Part shown: positions 32,300 through 44,467 of the stretch, in pieces
Layout of the letters: every line of letters starts with the position of its first letter
Numbering within the stretch: the first letter of the stretch is position 1
From: Verticillium longisporum
Taxonomy: Eukaryota > Ascomycota > Sordariomycetes > Glomerellales > Plectosphaerellaceae
Assembly (NCBI GenBank): GCA_019188255.1
Contig: JAETXT010000003.1
Location: 3,286,001 to 3,350,000, forward strand
Direction: 5' to 3'
DNA: 64,000 bases
Program-made: the position numbers and the translations under genes
Notes under the pieces: generated by a model
Told to the model about the DNA's origin: nothing
The model's input: the letters and a program-made list of their open reading frames with translations, nothing else
Database searches by the model: none

Positions 32300-34640
32300 C
32301 GTTTAGCTCTTTAAAGCTATTTTAATAACCTCTATAATAATTTATCTATAGAAGAAGTATAAGGTATTCGAATCCTTAAATAAATAGATAGAAGAAGATT
32401 CTTTAAGCATTTTAGAGTTAATATTATAATATACTATAATATATAAGTCTTTAATAGATTAAATAGAAAAGCTTATTTTTATATTTATTATAATAATAAA
32501 CTAGCCCTTTAATATCTTTAATAGCTTATACCTTAATTAGCTCTTTATATTGAAACCGGGCAGGGTAGAAAGGTATAGCTTAGTAATAAGGTAATAAGGA
32601 GTAGCTGATTAGGGAAACGGACATTAGCTAGACTCGTTATAAGGACCCCTAAGGGATATATATTATTAATCCGATACTATATATTCAAGGACCTATCTTT
32701 TTCTTAAATAACTGCTTTATTGCCCTAATTAGTTAAGGTTATTACTAGCCCTACTTTAATATAATTAAATCCTTATATCGTCCTAGTAATACTTTAAGGA
32801 TATACCTCTCTCCGATAATATCTCTCTAGGGTTTTTACTATAAAGAAGAAATAAATATAATATTAATTAATAGCTTCGAAGTCTTAGATTTACTTTATAT
32901 TCGATTATTAGATTTCGCTAAATAGCTTAGCGATATTAGCCGTTTCCTATTACTATATAAGCTATAGTAATATTCGATAATAGTATCTTCTTACTCTCTA
33001 ATAATAGTATAGAAGCTATATAGGCTAGAATATTATAGCCTTTATTATATCTATTATTAAGGAGTAGGATATCTTAGATCGTATTAATATCTTAGTCTTA
33101 GATTATATATAGATTAACGATTCTTATAATTAAGAGCTATTCTAATAGCTAATTCTATCTATAATAATTAATAATATATTAGAACGATAAATACGATATT
33201 ATAGCTATATTCTAAACTTTATTAGAAGGGCTTTCTTATATAGAGAGGATAATAAAGTCTTTAAATAAGAAACGTAAGCCCTAGAGCTATTAAGCGACTC
33301 TTAAGACTCTCTTTATTATTAGAGGAAGAGGGGACCTATTAATAAGCTTTATAATATCGTTAAATAGGTTCATTCTTTACTATAGTATAATAATTACTTC
33401 TAAATTATTATTAAAGAAGCTTAAAAAGCTAATAATAACTTCTAAATCTATTAATAATCCGACTTTAAGCTCTAATTTATCTTTAATAATGAAATATAAT
33501 AGAATTTAATATTCTTAATGCTCGATCGGGCCCTTAAGAAGTATAGTAATATCTAAAGCTTCCTCTAAAAGAATCTCTTTAAATCCGACCTTTATAAATA
33601 TATACTAAAAGATAACGTTCTAATTTTTAAAGATTAATACCTCCTTATAGAACTCCGTAAAGCTCTTAAGCTATTATATTAATAAATAATATACGTATAG
33701 GGATAGGCTAAGAATAGAAGTTATAGGGCATTCTAGGGGATATTCGTAGATATAGAGTATATCTTAGAGTAAATAGAATAGTAGAAGTTATTCTTTAATG
33801 ACTTCTCTAATATTAGAGATTCTCCCTAAGTATCTATAATTCATTAAAGAGATCGTTAACCTTATATATAAAGCTCCTTTATACCTTTATTAATCTATTC
33901 CCTCCTTATATATATATAGAGCGAATATTCTATAATGCCCTCTTATCGCCTCGAAGTACTCTTTAAAGATTTATAATAATATTTCTATCTCTCTATTATA
34001 AATATATAGAAGAAGCTTAATTAATATTATATTAAGCTAGTAGAATCTCTATTATATATAATAGCTATTATCCTCTATCCTAGGCTAGGAATACGATAGT
34101 TAGAGGCGTAATAGATGATATTAGAGTAATTAGTATAGCTTTACGAGTCTCGTATTAGCTTATATATCTATTAGGAGTAATAGTATCGCTAATTACTATT
34201 ATAGTATAATATACTATTAATAGCTATAAGCTTTAATGAAATACGGGTATTATAATAAGCTACCGACTTAATACTATTTAACGACTAGATATATAGTCGT
34301 TGCTAGAGGGTAATTCTAGTAGACTCTGAACTCGATCGATACCTCTACCTCGACCTAATATAGACTACTAACGTTAAGGACCCTATTAATTAGTAGATAA
34401 GTTAAGAGGAGGCGTTCCCTATAATTAGCCGCTTAGCCCTTAATATCCTTATTATCCTAGTAATAGCTGCTAACTATAAGAGGGCGTTTAGCCTTATAAA
34501 GCTTATATTAACGTCGTAGAGGCTTACGATAGCTTTAGATATACTAGAAGAGGTCTAGTACCTTAGAAATTAGCTCTATTACGCTAGGAGGGCTTAAGTA
34601 TTTAATACTATAAACGTTAGTTATTCTAGTGAGTCGTCTA
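32300..34640 (+). mobile_element. RIP-degenerate hAT-type DNA transposon
   Basis: Near 34435-34560 the + strand reads LALNILII...AANYKRAFSLIKLILTS, stop, RLTIALDILEEV. This is the hAT C-terminal dimerisation domain (compare the family pattern: L..L..IPA.SAE.ERVFS..K.L.T..R..L). Upstream is AT-rich with stops. Boundaries are approximate; terminal repeats and the 8-bp target duplication were not identified. Its 3' end abuts the first coding sequence of the NACHT gene. Confidence 0.6.
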
Positions 34641-34784
34641 GTTAGCGATAGCTTTATTTACTAATTTAAACTATATTAAATCCAGTTAATTAATTTAAAT
34701 AGTTAAATCTATAGTCCGAAATATATCAAATAGTCAATTCTACTCCCGATATTTGAATTGATTGAATTGACGGCAGCGCTGGAG

Positions 34785-37415
34785 ATGACCGTACTTCTTG
34801 GCCTGGCTGCCAAATTCCTCGGCATCGTCCGGCGAGGGCACGTGTACCGGATATGCTTTGGCCTCGACCACCAGCTCGAACAGGACGATGTCAAGATGAG
34901 TCTTCGGGACACGATTATCGAAACTTACACGCAGTCTCTCAAATTACTCTTCCTCTCGCATAAACGCTTGGGAGAAGGGGGTTGTATGCAGCTCCTGCGA
35001 GCCCTTGTTGATCCCCACGAAGTTGAGAACACCCTCTCTGGACTGGAGAAGCTGGAAGTCAAGCTCGACAGGGAGGTTCAAGCTTGTGGTGTTCAGTTGA
35101 GCTCCGCTGCGAACCTGCAACAGCATAGTCTACTCGACTCGTTGAAACAGCCGTTGCGACGCATCGACGAAGACGTGCACAAGTGCCTCAGAGAGATCGA
35201 GGTTTCTAAGAAGCAACAGGTGCTTAACAGCATAAGCAAGATACAAGTACATGTATATCATGTAGAGAAGAATCAAAGAAGGGCTAAAGCGACATGCGAG
35301 TGGCTTGTGGAACACAAAACGTTTCTGGCATGGGAGAATTCAAGTTGGTCGTCAACGCTTTGGCTCAAGGGCGAGAGTAAGTCCGGCTCCAAATCACTTC
35401 CAGACTCAATGTCACGTTCAATGACACAGCTAATACTTCTCGTCTATTCAGTGGGCGTGGGAAAGTCATTCCTAACTTCCAAGGTCATTGATCGCTACCT
35501 CTCGGTTATCCCAACCGGCATGGGCTCTGAGCACGCGTCCTCTTGTAGCGACGAGGGCTTTGGCTACTTCTACTGTGATGGATCAATTCCTGAACGCCGA
35601 AATTCGACTGAAATCTTGAGGAGTTTTGTTGCGCAGCTCGCAGGCCCTTCGATGAACAAAACGGCTATTCATCCACAGATAGACAAGCTATGCGGGCACC
35701 CAGACGCAAGCCGCCCAGCACTAGGCATCGCCTCGTGCAAAGAAATCCTGGTAGATCTGATCAACACTTACCCTCGATCCACTCTGGTTTTGGATGCCTT
35801 GGACGAATGCGAAAGGGAGTCGAGATCGGACTTGATCGATGCATTCCGCCACCTCGTGACTTCTGCTGATAAGCCAGTGAAACTTTTTGTTTCCAGTCGT
35901 CCCGAAAAAGGCTTTCCAGGGCCTGTCAGTCCAGGCGACCTCGTTGAAATCAGCACGAAAGACAACGAAAACGACATAGCCAGGTACATCGACGAGCAGA
36001 TAGAAAAACGACGGGCCACTGACGACATTGAGTGGTCTCAGCAACTTTACAACAAGGCCAGGAAAACACTTCTCGATAAGAGTGGTGGCATGTACGTATC
36101 TCCACCCTGCTGTTGATTTTGTCTTGGCAAGAGTGACATTCGTTCAAGGCGAAGATCTTTTCAATGTATACTGATGAGCTCGGTCACAGGTTCAAGTGGA
36201 CACAGCTGCAGTGGGAGCAACTGCTTCGGTCAAACCATGAGGCGGACGTATTAGGGCGACTTGACACTTTGCCCAACGATCTGTCTGCTGCATATAGCGA
36301 GATATATGCCGCGCTCAGCGACTACGACCAGAAGATTCTGCGCCGAGCTGTTGTTTGGATGACATGGTTCAACGATTCTCGGCGATACGTTTCAAACATG
36401 AGCGAGATTTTACCTCATGCAGTGCGCCTACACCTTGTCACTACGAACAGCGCCAGCGGGGAGGTATTGCGGCTGGGAATAGACCCGGATCCCGTCTCTG
36501 TCCAGAGTCTGGATGCAATCTGTCGCCACTTCCTGGTTCGCACTGCGTTCGCCTGGCAAGGATACAGCTACCCCCATGTGTCAGTCCTTGAATTTTTGGA
36601 ATGCCATCATGCCGACTGGTTCGACCGAGTTGATGAGCATGTTGGGGAACTCATGATGTTGGCCCTACAAGAGTGCTATACACGTTGCCAGCTGCCGACC
36701 GACCAGTCAATGCGTGTTTGGATTCAGAGCCATCCTCCTGATGAACACGACATCATGGATCCCCGACATGAAATCCAGGACATAGCACGGGATTATTGGT
36801 TTGGCAATGCGGTTCAGGTCCATAGGAGGGGAACCCCAACTCTACAATTCACAGAGGCTTTGACTCGATTCCTGGGAGGGGCATCTCCCCAGGCCGTTAT
36901 TCCTCGGCACATCGACATCTTCAGGCAGCTGGAGCAACTCGACAACGTATATCATTATAGTTTATCTCAAGCGACACCAATAGCTATGGCTTGTGTTGCT
37001 GGTTCTGTCGCCTTTCTGAACGAATGGACTCGCAATGGCGGCACGGCTCGCGATGAACCAGGGCTGCTTGCAAGAGGAGCCCAAGGGGGCTCGATTGCTG
37101 TATGCTCTCGTCTTATTGCTTTGGGTTGCAACCCCAATGAATGTTTAATTGATGTCCCTGAGGACTGGGGTTCGACACCCCTTGCGACTGGTACTGAGTA
37201 TAGAAATGTGAAAGCAATCAAGTTTCTGCTCAAACACGGCGCCGACCCTAACGCACCTAGAGCGAATAAAAAAAAAAACCCCCTGGCAATTGCCACTCGT
37301 ACTTGCGCCGAGCTCGTGCCCATACTACTCAATGCGGGCGCAAGCACTGAGTATCTTTTCAATGGGCGGCCGCGTTCGGTATTGGAAGATATAGCGGATG
37401 CTTCAGGGCGCTTAT
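34785..37415 (+). pseudogene. NACHT-ankyrin NLR-like gene, 5' portion (interrupted)
   Basis: Exons 34785-35376, 35452-36091 and 36190-37415, with introns of 75 and 98 bp. The 75-bp intron is in frame without stops, so a naive ORF reads through it; splicing restores the Walker A motif GEMGVGKS (about residues 196-203). Walker B is STLVLDALDE (about 305-314), followed by FVSSRPE. Then comes a helical region, and ankyrin repeats at the end (GADPNA, LLNAGAS). Such fungal STAND proteins are ATP-driven intracellular sensors, some acting in heterokaryon incompatibility. The N-terminal effector region is short: no ATG precedes 34785 and RIP'd hAT sequence lies about 100 bp upstream, so the 5' end may be lost. 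A Gypsy element interrupts the codon at 37415. Residual sequence is not RIP'd. Confidence 0.85.
37411..37415. repeat. Target-site duplication CTTAT (left) of Gypsy B
   Basis: Identical to 49387-49391. Five base pairs is the usual duplication for Gypsy elements. Confidence 0.9.
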
Positions 37416-37629
37416 TATTAAGGAGTCTTATATAATAAGTGAAGGGATTAACTATTAATCTCTTAGGGGTCTCTAGGAAGATAGAATAATCGATGCCCTT
37501 TTTTAAATCTTAGTCTATTAACCTTTCTTATAACTATTCCCTTACTATACTCGGTCCTCTCTTCTTAATTCCTACGATTAAATAATAGGCGATCCCCTAT
37601 TAATCTTATACCTCCTTTAGGTCCTAATA
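37416..37629 (-). repeat. Gypsy B 3' LTR (214 bp)
   Basis: Begins TATTAAGGAGTC and ends GGTCCTAATA on the + strand; the same length as the opposite LTR, with only scattered transition differences. Confidence 0.9.
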
Positions 37630-40600
37630 TAATGCCCTATCTCTCTCTTTACTTTATCTTAAAGTATAATATAATATTTAAATTAAAGGTCCCTATTAAG
37701 TTCTAAGTAATTCTCTTTTAAGCTATTTAATATTATTTAGTCTAATAATATCTATATATTTTAGGTTTCTATTTAATTATTAAATATCTATTTTAATAAG
37801 TACCTCCTATTAATTAATTAGGGTTTCTAGCTTAATTCTTTATTATTTAATAATTATAATTTAATACTTCTATATATCTTTCTTCTTATTTTAATTCTAT
37901 TTCTTATTCTTTTATTATTCTTATTTAATAACTTAATAATTCTCTTTTATAATTAATTAATAAATAATAGCTTATTAATATAATTTTATTATTCTAATAT
38001 TCTTCTATTCTCCTTTTTTATTTTAATTCTATTTAATTATTTTTATATTATTCTATTCTTAAATAGTAATTTAATAAGCTTTTTCTATAATTAATTAATA
38101 ATTATTTACCTTTTAATATAGATTTATTAATCTATTATTCTTTATTCTTTCCTTTCTTATTATTTAGATTTAATAAATAGCTATTATTTTAAAATAGCTT
38201 ATTATAGGTTTCTAATATATTTATAAAAGGATTTTCTAATTATTATTTCTATTTTTTCTTCTTCTTTAATAATAATAACGACGATAATAATATTCCTCCC
38301 CTCTTTAATATTACTTTTATATTTTTTATAATAATCCTTTAATAATTAGCTATTATATAGTTATTAATTAAATATAATTTTTAGATCGATTCTAGTTTTC
38401 TAATTCTTTAATAAGAATAATTTATAAATCTATTAATATCTATTTATTAATTACCTATTAATTAGAAATAGTAATATTATTATTTAAATAATTTCCTATT
38501 TATAAATTACTTTTAATATTTCCTTTATAGTTTAATAGCTAATTAGCTATAGCATAATAGCTCCTCTTCCTCTTAACCTTTATTAGGAGCCTAGATAGGT
38601 ATACTTAGTTAGAGACTTATTATATCTCCGCTATTATAATTATATATATAAATAGTTTAATCCTATTATAAATAAGGGATACCTTTATTATAAAGAGGAT
38701 ATTAATAAATTAGCTATTATTTAATAATTAATTATTAGCTAATCATTTATATAGCTAGTTCTATTAAATATTCCTATTATAGAATAGCTTAAGGAGGTAA
38801 GTTATACTTTACTATAAATTACCCCCCTTTTATTCCCCTATTATTTAGTAATTAATCCTTTATAAGTACCTATTAAGTACTAGGCTATTATATATACCCT
38901 TAAATTAGCTATTAAGGCTATAGCTAAGAATAGCTATATTAATATCTTTAAAATAAATAATACTTATTTACTAAATACTTATTATTTAAATATTAATAGA
39001 TTTCTTTTAATTAATTTTAATATAATTAAGATTATTAATTAGAAGGCCCTCTAAAAGGGTAAAAACGATAAAGCGCTAAGCGCTAAAAAGCATATTATTA
39101 TTAATTAATAAGAGGCTAGCGAGTATTCTACTTACTACCTCGCTATTATTAATCGTCTTACTTAGGCTATTAAGCGCTCTATTACTATTATTAAAGTCTC
39201 TATTACTATTTTATAGTAGATTATTAATTCTCTTATTAAATTAATTACTATCTAATTTAAGATCTAGGAGAATTATACTCTAATTATAAATCGCTTATTA
39301 ATTATTTATTATTTATTTATTAATAATCTATTAGAATTATAATATTCTTATTAATACTATTAATAATAAAGAGGATAATAAGAATTAAGAAGGTAATAGC
39401 GAAATAGTAGCTTAAGAACTATTAATAATCTATTAGTACTCCTTTATTATTTAGTTTTTTCTTTTACTTTTTTTATTATTATTCTCTTTTAAGAATAGGG
39501 CTAGGGGCTAGATTACCCCCTAAATATTAATTAAATTATTATTAATCCGCTATTACTCTTCTTTATAATTATTTATATATTTTAATAAAATTATCTATTA
39601 TATTTCGCTATAATTCTTATAAATTCTCGCTTTCTAAGTATCCTTCTTATTTAATAAAGTACTATTAATTATATAATAGTCCCCTATAATTAATTATTCT
39701 CTCGACTATATATATATCTTTACTTCTTATAGCTAGTAATACTTTATTAATTTATAGCTAAAATAGTAATTAATTTTCTCTACTTTTCTAATTTTCTAAG
39801 TATAATATATAGAATATATTATATACTTTATAGCTAGGAAATAGCTATAGCCTATATACTAGATTATAGCTATTTATCCTTTTAATAATTCTAAATAGTC
39901 CGAGGTATTTATTTAATAGCTTCTTACTAGGTCTTTACTATTTAATCGTTCTCGTAGAGAGGAGAACTAGGTCTCCTATTTCGTATTCTTTCTAGATTCT
40001 TCCTTAATTATAATAATAAGCTTAATATCTACTATTAATCTCTAAGAATCTATAAATTATCTCTCTCTTAATTATCTATTAAGCTATTTATAGTTCTATT
40101 ATCTTTAAATTCCTTTATTATTATATAATATAGCTTAGGTCCTCTAGTCTAGCTAGGTTATAGTTTATTAATACTTCTATTAATAATTATTAGGTTATTA
40201 TATAGAATAATATATTATATATAAATTCTATTATAAGGAGTAGGGAAATCTAATCTATTTATTCGTAATTATAGAATACTTTAAAATAGTATTCTAAATT
40301 CTAATTCTATTATTTTATTTAGCTATTAATCTATAAATAGAAAGCTATTAAGAGTCGTCTCCTTATTCCTATTATTTTATATAAAATCGTCTAAAATTTA
40401 CTAATAAATAGTAACCCTCTATTTAAGATTATACCTTTTAGGAGGCTATATCTCTTAAATATATAATCCTATAATATAATTATTAGATTAACTATTATAA
40501 ATCTATTATTAACTAATATATATATAGTATATTTTATAAAGTAGTCTATAATAATTAATATAGTATCTTATTTACCGATCTTAGAAAGTCCTATAATAAA

Positions 40601-41518
40601 GTCTATAGATATTTCCTTAAAGTAATCGTTAAATAGTAATAAGCTCCTTAATTAGCTATATAGCTTATAATATTAGGGTTTTATTATTTAATATATTAAG
40701 TATATAGGGATATATTCCTTAATATCTTTAATTAAGTTATTCTAGAAGTATATAATTTTAAGCTAAATAATAATCTTCCTAATTCCTTAATACCCTATTA
40801 TTAAGCTATTATAAGCTTATTATAGGATTTCGTTTCTAAGGGCCTTATCCTATAGAATAAAGATCTTATTCTTAAAAGTTAATAGGCTATTTTCTTCTAT
40901 TTACTAGTTTAATAGCCTCTATTCCTTTTTTACTCTATAGAAGGTATTATTTCCTTAAGCTTCTAGGATAGCTTCTTTAATAGGTTTATTATCTAATTAT
41001 TAATCTATTATAATAATAATTCCGATAATATTAAGGAATCGTTTTATCTATAATAATAAATAATATACCTTTACTTACTCCTATTCTCCTTAATTTAGCT
41101 TATAATTAAGCCTCCTAGAGAGGCTATCTACTAGGTTCCTATTACTTATTTAATATTTAATAATAAAGTTAAACTTTAATAGCGCTTATAACTATCTTCC
41201 CTATTATCCTAAGATCTTCGGCTTTTCTAGGAGGTATTTATAATTAAAGTAATTAATTAGGACTTTAATTATTAATCTATTATAAATAAAATATTATCTC
41301 TATATCTTAAAAGACTCTATAATTATTATTATTTCTATTTCTAATATATTATATTATAGCTCTATACTTTTAAGCTTTTTTAAAAAGTATATAATTAGTT
41401 TCTAATAGCTAACGTAATCCACAAGCGAGTGGTTCACCCATGCGAGTGGTTCACTTCACCCCGACCCGACAAACATTCCGAGGAAAACCTCAACCCAAAC
41501 GCCGTAAATCAATTAAAA

Positions 41519-42028
41519 TCACTCCTCCTCGTCTTTTGCAGACGATGAGATAGCTACCTGACAAGTTCTCGCGTTGTGGCCGGTCTTCCCGCATACGCTA
41601 CAGCATCGTTTCTTCGGCTGGGACCACGACGCGGGACCCGGGTTCTGCAGCGTTTCCTCTTTTATCTGGATATCTACTTCCTTCTGAGCAATCTTGTCCT
41701 GTCCCTCGCCTACAGCCATGCTTCCTCCTTCCCGGAGACGTAGCTTTTTGGCCCTCCGGCGTCGGCTTAGTGTAGCATTTTCCTCTCGAAGGATCATAAC
41801 CTCTGACTTCAAAAGAGCGATCTGGTGCATAACACCCCGCGTCCCCTTCGCAAGATAGTCAACAGCATCTAAAATTGACGTTGGGGAGCTTCCCTGGTGG
41901 CGTGAGATTCGCCCTTTGATGAAGTCAGTCTGGGAACCTGCCTCGAGCAGGTTAGTGGGCGTCTTAGAGACCCAAGAATCACGCTCCCCGTGGGACGTCC
42001 CCGGAGGCGTCGTCGTCCTCAACCTCAC
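41519..42028 (-). pseudogene. Detached transposase C-terminus with zinc knuckle, copy 3
   Basis: 169-codon frame equal to that of copy 1, lacking an ATG at its start. Confidence 0.7.
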
Positions 42029-43173
42029 ATCCAGCTTTGACAGGACTGTTTCCGGGTTATGGGGGACAAGCCCCGCTCCTCGAAAGCCTCCCTGGATGTT
42101 TTTTCTGTCATTGCTTGCTGAAATGCAGCCGAAAACGCCGGGAAGAAGTCCTCTTTGCTGATGTGCGTTGTACCCGCCCTCATCCTATCCTCGATTTGCC
42201 GACCGTATGCTTTCTTTAGTGGGCCAAAACACCCAACATCGAGAGGCTGGAGTAGATGTGACGAATGAGGAGGCATACAGAGTGTGATGATGTTGTTCTC
42301 CTTGCAGTAGAGTTCGAAGTCGACCGAGTGGTGACTTTCGTGGCCATCCAGGATCAGTAGGCGATAACCGCCCGAAGTACGGGACTTTGTATGCCTGTCA
42401 AAATGCCGAATCCATTCCAGACCAATATCATTCGTCGTCCAGCCGTTTGGAGATGTTGCGATTCTCCAGTCGCGAGAAATCGCGTCGTCCTGGTACCAGC
42501 TCGAGAGGTGGTACTTGCCCGAAACCACGATGAACGGCGGGACGGAGAAACCCAACGCGCCAACGCCCTGGATCACCGTAACCCATTCCCGGTTGCCTGG
42601 CTGCCTCATCTTCACATTGGACCGTCTTTCCGAACTGGTCACGACCATTCCGTTGGCGATAACGCCCATCTGGAAGCCGGTCTCGTCAAAGTTGTACATG
42701 TCAGCCTCTTGGATGCCGTACTTGGCGATCATGTTATGCACGAGGCGGAACCACGCGTTTATCGCGTCCGGATCTTCGCATTGGGCCCTCTTGTAGTCGT
42801 ACTTGCGAAAGAAACGCGTCCGGAGCTCTGGTTGCCGTTTGACGAAGTTTGCGGCCCAGTTCTTCCCGACGCGTGGCGCGTCACGGTCGGCAAGCAGGCG
42901 ATTCGCCATATCTCCGACCTCACCCAACCGGGGAGGGTAAGATCGCGCATCTAGGTCAAGGATATATTCGACAATAGTTTTCTCTTCTAGTACTGTTAAT
43001 TTGGCAGAATTGGGCGGGCTTTCGCGTCGGGAGGGTTTGCCCTTCTGGCGTCGGAGGAGCGTCGTTAAGGGGACGGTGTAGATCCTCGCAGCACTCCGGG
43101 CGCTTAGGTTCGGGTCATTGTCCATAGCTTGGATAGCAAGGAATAATTGACCTTCTTTTGAAAGAGTCTCCAT
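42025..43173 (-). CDS. pogo/Fot1-family DDE transposase ORF1, copy 3
   Basis: 382 residues, the same translation as copy 1 including the DD35D triad and the premature C-terminal stop (short G5 run at 42061-42065). Confidence 0.9.
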   Translation of the reverse strand: METLSKEGQLFLAIQAMDNDPNLSARSAARIYTVPLTTLLRRQKGKPSRRESPPNSAKLTVLEEKTIVEYILDLDARSYPPRLGEVGDMANRLLADRDAPRVGKNWAANFVKRQPELRTRFFRKYDYKRAQCEDPDAINAWFRLVHNMIAKYGIQEADMYNFDETGFQMGVIANGMVVTSSERRSNVKMRQPGNREWVTVIQGVGALGFSVPPFIVVSGKYHLSSWYQDDAISRDWRIATSPNGWTTNDIGLEWIRHFDRHTKSRTSGGYRLLILDGHESHHSVDFELYCKENNIITLCMPPHSSHLLQPLDVGCFGPLKKAYGRQIEDRMRAGTTHISKEDFFPAFSAAFQQAMTEKTSREAFEERGLSPITRKQSCQSWM

Positions 43174-44178
43174 CGCGGGCGGAGGTGGAATCTGTAGAAT
43201 TCAGGTGTAGGTCGTGGGCCCGGGCGAAGTGAACCACTCGCTTGGGTGAACCACTCGCTTGTGGATTACGTTATTCTCTAATTAAAATAGGATTACTCTA
43301 ATTACGAAGTTTAATATATTAAGCTTAATTCTCGTTTTTAATCTATTATTAAAATATTAGAGGATAGGAGCCTTTATAAATATAAACTTTAGTTTTTAGA
43401 AAGCTATTAGGTTAATAGTATTTAATTAGAAGTCTATTATTAATTATTTAGTATTCTTATTAATTAAGGGGGCTACGATTTTTAAATAGTTTTTAATAAA
43501 ACGCTTATAAAAGCCTATAAACCTAAGGAATCCTTAGAAGTTTTTTAAGGATCGGGGGGTTAGCTAATCCTTTATTATTATAATTTATTCTTCTATAATA
43601 TACATATTTATAGAGGAGATTATAAACCCTAAAAATTCTATTATTATTATATTAAAATTATATTTTTCTAGATTTATATAGAGGTTCTATTCTCGAAATC
43701 TTCTAAATATTATTCTAATATTCTATTAATATTCTTTTAATATTATTAAATATATTAAAATATTATCTATATAAACGATATATATTATATTTATAAGATT
43801 AGCTAATACTTTATTAATATATATTTAGAAAATAGCTAATATATTTATAAAGCAAAATAATATAATAAAGTATTTAAAGTAATTATATTTTATTCTAAAT
43901 ACTATTTTCTATTTATCTCCTATTTTAATATTAATTAATAATAAATATCTTTTAAGTCTAATTTCGTAAATAATTTAATTATTATTAATTAATCGAGTAG
44001 CTTATAGATAAATAGGAGGGTAATATAGTCTTTCTTTATAATCTTATTAAGTCCTTTATAGTTAATATATATCCTAAGCTTATTACCCTTCTTTAAGATA
44101 AATAGTATAAGGGTATTAATAGGGCTAATAGAATATCTAATCTATCCCTTTTTAAATAAATCGTTTATATATTCCTTT

Positions 44179-44467
44179 TATTAAACTAATATTAGGGGAT
44201 TACCTAGGTCGGTAATTACTATATAGGATTTATTAATATAATAATTACCGGGGCTAGGATTTATAGCTCTTAGGAGTACGTAATTTATAGCTTACGTAAT
44301 CGGTAAATTAGATAGGTATATCTAATTTATATAGGTAGTAGTAATTTAGAGAGATAGAATTATTAATAATTATAACCCTTATATTATTTACTCTACCGAT
44401 TTAGAGCTCTTAGGTATAGCTAAAGTAATAAATTAGGGTTTATATAAGTAATAAAGCCCTCTTAATA
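44179..44467 (+). repeat. 289-bp LTR of element X (copy 3)
   Basis: Same ends and length as the other two X LTRs. No matching 5-bp duplication was found because the far end of the element is gone. Confidence 0.75.

Larger units (their letters stand above)
41412..43271 (-). mobile_element. pogo/Fot1-like DNA transposon, copy 3 (1860 bp)
   Basis: TA duplications at 41410-41411 and 43272-43273. Both flanks match one continuous site in Gypsy A near 3736 (AATAGCTATTCTCTAATT), which acts as a paralogous empty site. T5 run intact at 41745-41749. Confidence 0.96.

Noticed and set aside
35377..35451. Treating the NACHT gene's first exon as continuous through this stretch
   Set aside because: It has GTAAGT and a TTCAG end, and its removal creates a proper Walker A motif; the open frame is only because the intron length is a multiple of three.
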